From assembly GCF_947502995.1 (NCBI RefSeq), contig NZ_CANNBW010000001.1, positions 62,001-126,000 on the forward strand: 64,000 nt of DNA, given 5' to 3'. Position 1 is the stretch's first letter; each line of letters begins with the position of its first letter. Source of the DNA: an uncultured Tenacibaculum sp. Its GTDB lineage: Bacteria > Bacteroidota > Bacteroidia > Flavobacteriales > Flavobacteriaceae. Shown piece by piece: positions 61,596-64,000 of the stretch. A program made the translations under genes and the position numbers. The notes beneath the pieces are model-generated. The model saw only the letters and a program-made list of their open reading frames with translations, was not told the DNA's origin and made no database searches.

Positions 61596-62222
61596 TCAAC
61601 TCATTTCGTATTCAGTTACAAAAAACCAGTTGAGTCCCTTTTTAAATATATTTTCTCTTTTTGCTATGGCATTTCTTTTCTTTTGTTTTGCAACTTCTTC
61701 TTCAAATAAATCAAGAACAAATTCATCATAACTTTTGCCTATTTCTTCGTTTAAATATGCATTAAAGTATAGTTCGCTTGCCTTTTCTCCTTTTAATTTT
61801 TCTATTTCTACTAGTGTTTTATAAATAGGTTCTATTTTTTTGATAACACTATTTGGTACAGCTTTTCTTCTGCCAGTATAACCTGTAATTTCATTTTTTT
61901 CATTTCTGTCTATAATGAAATCTGTAATTACCCAATAGTATTTTCCAGATTTAGTTCTGTTTTTCACAATAGCATGAAAGTTTTTTCCATCTTTTAAAGC
62001 TTTCCATAAAACTTTAAAAGCAACTTTAGGCATATCAGGATGTCTTATAATGTTATGAGGTTCTCCAATAAGTTCAACTTTGCTGTATTCAGAAGCTTCA
62101 CAAAAAACATCATTAACATATAATATCGTTCCAAAAGCATCTGTTTTACTAACAATGGTTTTTTCTTTATTCCATTGTACTTCTTCATCTATTGTTTGTT
62201 GAGTCGGGGGGATGTGATTCAT
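61596..62222 (-). CDS. Stand-alone PAS-domain protein (Aer-like PAS)
   Basis: A 208-residue cytoplasmic protein. The PAS core (about 20-135) reads IVSKTDAFGTILYVNDVFCEAS, then GEPHNIIRHPDMP and KNRTKSGKYYWVITDFI, the form seen in Aer-type redox/FAD-binding PAS domains. After it comes a helical, Lys/Glu-rich segment with no kinase, GGDEF or methyl-accepting domain. It may sense redox state and act through a partner; that is inference. It is divergent from glpK, with 135 bases between. Confidence 0.85.
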   Translation of the reverse strand: MNHIPPTQQTIDEEVQWNKEKTIVSKTDAFGTILYVNDVFCEASEYSKVELIGEPHNIIRHPDMPKVAFKVLWKALKDGKNFHAIVKNRTKSGKYYWVITDFIIDRNEKNEITGYTGRRKAVPNSVIKKIEPIYKTLVEIEKLKGEKASELYFNAYLNEEIGKSYDEFVLDLFEEEVAKQKKRNAIAKRENIFKKGLNWFFVTEYEMS

Positions 62223-62357
62223 AGTATTAGTATTTAATGTTTGATAACAAAAATCATAAGATTAATAATGCTAAAGAATGATATTTGTCATGTTTCTTTT
62301 AGAATGATTCATTTTAACTATTTTAGGAGAAACTAATTTGAATCTGAATTTACAGGT

Positions 62358-64000
62358 ATGCAGAAGAAATATATTGCGGCTTTCGATCAAGGTACAACAA
62401 GTACTAGAACTATAATTTTCGATACTAATGGAGAAATTGTTGGTATTGGACAAAAAGAACTAACACAACATTATCCAGAATCAGGTTGGGTAGAGCATAA
62501 CCCCATTGATATTTATAAGGATCAGTTAGAAACATTCAAAGAAGCAATAAAAAAATCGAATATAAATCCTGCAGAACTCTTAGCGGTTGGAATTACAAAC
62601 CAAAGAGAAACAACTGTGGTTTGGGATAAAGAAACAGGAAAGCCTGTTTATAATGCAATTGTTTGGTTAGATAAAAGAACTAAAGCGATTTGCGAAGAAT
62701 TAAAAGCTAAAGATTTATCTTCTTACATTCAGGAAAATACAGGATTGATTATCGATTCTTATTTTTCTGGAACAAAACTAAAATGGATTTTAGATAATGT
62801 TGAAGGTGTTAGAGAAAAAGCAGATCAAGGTAAATTATGTTTTGGTACGATTGATAGTTGGTTGATTTATAAATTTACCAACGGTGAAAAACACTTAACA
62901 GACCATACCAATGCATCTCGAACAATGTTGTATAACATCAAAGATTTGTCTTGGGATGAAACTATTTTAAATGCTTTAGATATTCCGAAATCATTATTAC
63001 CAAGTGTTCAGCAGTCTTCTTCTGATTTTGGTAGTATTAATTTTGAAGGTGAACAAATTCCTATTTATGGAGTTGCTGGTGATCAACAAGCTTCATTATT
63101 TGGTCAAGGCGGATTTAAATCTGGTATCGCAAAAAATACTTACGGAACCGGCTGCTTTATCTTATTAAACATCGGAAGAAAGCAAGTTGTTTCTAATAAC
63201 GGATTATTAACGACTCTAACTTGTACTTTAGAAAATGAACCTACGAAATATGCTTTAGAAGGAAGTGTATTTGTTGGTGGTGCTTCTATTCAGTGGTTAA
63301 GAGATCGTATGAAAATTATAGATAAAGCTTCCGATACAGAAGCGATTTGTAATAGTATTCCATCGTTAAAAGGTATCTATGTAGTTCCTGCGTTTGCCGG
63401 TCTTGGAGCGCCTTATTGGGATCAAGAAGCGAAAGGAAGTATTTATGGAATGACCTTAGATACCGGTAGAAATGAAATTATAAAAGCAACTGTTGAATCT
63501 TTAGCTTATCAAACAAAAGATGTAATTAATGCAATGATTACCGATAGTAGTAAAGAAATGATTACGCTAAAAGTTGATGGTGGAGCGAGTGCGAATAATT
63601 ACTTAATGCAATTTCAGTCTGATATTTTAAATGTTGAAGTAGATCGACCAAAAATGATTGAAGTTACCGCTTTTGGAGCTGCTTTGTTAGCTGGAATTAA
63701 ATCTGGAGTTTGGACATTAGATGATATCGATACTATACGAAAAGTCGATACGATTTTTCAAACAAAAATGACTCCGAAAGCTAGAAAAAAGAAATACAAA
63801 GGATGGCTTAAAGCAATTGAAAAAACACAAACAAAAGGAAAAAAGAAAAAGCAAAAACCAATTCGATTTTCAGTTTTAGATAGAGAACGACAGCTAAAAA
63901 AAATGAAATCCACAGTTTTTGATTTAATCATTATTGGAGGAGGAGTTACAGGAGCTGGAATCGCATTAGATGCTTCGTCTAGAGGAATGAAAGTGTGTTT
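62358..64000 (+). CDS. glpK: Glycerol kinase fused in frame to a GlpD-like domain (3' end beyond window)
   Basis: From ATG 62358 the frame stays open to the window edge (547 codons). Residues 1 to about 485 are a full FGGY glycerol kinase: [84 protein letters not shown]. It phosphorylates glycerol to glycerol-3-phosphate. Where GlpK should end, a Lys-rich linker ([12 protein letters not shown]) leads into [14 protein letters not shown] and [18 protein letters not shown], the N-terminus and FAD loop of glycerol-3-phosphate dehydrogenase. An in-frame ATG at 63903 could be a separate GlpD start, but no stop separates them. Confidence 0.88.
   Translation, partial: MQKKYIAAFDQGTTSTRTIIFDTNGEIVGIGQKELTQHYPESGWVEHNPIDIYKDQLETFKEAIKKSNINPAELLAVGITNQRETTVVWDKETGKPVYNAIVWLDKRTKAICEELKAKDLSSYIQENTGLIIDSYFSGTKLKWILDNVEGVREKADQGKLCFGTIDSWLIYKFTNGEKHLTDHTNASRTMLYNIKDLSWDETILNALDIPKSLLPSVQQSSSDFGSINFEGEQIPIYGVAGDQQASLFGQGGFKSGIAKNTYGTGCFILLNIGRKQVVSNNGLLTTLTCTLENEPTKYALEGSVFVGGASIQWLRDRMKIIDKASDTEAICNSIPSLKGIYVVPAFAGLGAPYWDQEAKGSIYGMTLDTGRNEIIKATVESLAYQTKDVINAMITDSSKEMITLKVDGGASANNYLMQFQSDILNVEVDRPKMIEVTAFGAALLAGIKSGVWTLDDIDTIRKVDTIFQTKMTPKARKKKYKGWLKAIEKTQTKGKKKKQKPIRFSVLDRERQLKKMKSTVFDLIIIGGGVTGAGIALDASSRGMKVC

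Noticed and set aside
62271..62453. 60-codon minus-strand frame at the 5' end of glpK
   Set aside because: It lies antisense to the clearly coding start of glycerol kinase and has no recognisable content.

Overview
The window reads as chromosome of a marine-type Flavobacteriaceae (Bacteroidota), most like Tenacibaculum or Polaribacter; the genus is inference. Reasons: a strongly AT-rich sequence (GC not counted), many genes preceded by the Bacteroidota -7 element TAnnTTTG, type IX secretion (PorZ, T9SS C-terminal sorting domains), FecI/FecR/TonB-receptor signalling, and families such as DUF6427, DUF6341, DUF5686 and DUF4377. No rRNA, tRNA, insertion sequence, prophage or CRISPR array was found.

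Layout. 1-4.8 kb: a cut-off secreted protein, upp, two DUF membrane proteins, trmB, a LysE-like exporter, an alkyltransferase-like DNA-repair protein and a lipoprotein. 4.9-9.8 kb: Fe-S and redox block (Mrp/ApbC, NifU-like protein, ferredoxin-NADP reductase, sterol desaturase, ferredoxin, ferritin). 10.1-13.8 kb: aromatic amino acid catabolism (homogentisate dioxygenase, HPPD, tryptophan 2,3-dioxygenase). 14.1-19.2 kb: an ECF sigma/FecR/TonB-receptor trio preceded by a lipoprotein with a 42-bp repeat tail. 19.3-26.4 kb: DUF3108 protein, M23 peptidase, pgi and a large Oar-like TonB receptor. 26.5-28.7 kb: membrane lipid genes (acyltransferase, acyl-ACP desaturase). 28.7-31.6 kb, minus strand: DUF4377 lipoprotein, rhomboid protease, PagL-like protein, nitrilase. 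31.8-38.9 kb: AddB-like nuclease, a large T9SS leucine-rich-repeat protein, a Cys-rich double-glycine peptide, a TIMP-like protein and an acetyltransferase. 39-47.9 kb: pgk, aldo/keto reductase, DUF695 protein, cytochrome c, S41 peptidase, trpS, second acyltransferase, hemolysin III. 48-54.3 kb: CYTH protein, porZ, recO, TonB receptor, DUF3817. 54.5-62.2 kb: second Cys-rich GG-leader peptide, DUF5686, AsmA-like protein, queG, a PAS-only protein. 62.4 kb to the end: glycerol kinase continuing in frame, without a stop, into a GlpD-like FAD domain.

Most of the window is conserved core genome. The parts that look accessory or unusual are the apparent GlpK-GlpD fusion at the right edge, the two unrelated orphan Cys-rich peptides with double-glycine leaders (no processing or export gene in the window), the sigma/anti-sigma/receptor trio with its repeat-tailed lipoprotein, and nested palindromic interspersed repeats whose arms differ by compensatory changes. 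Several start codons were moved from the longest open frame to an internal ATG or GTG where a signal peptide, family alignment or promoter position required it.
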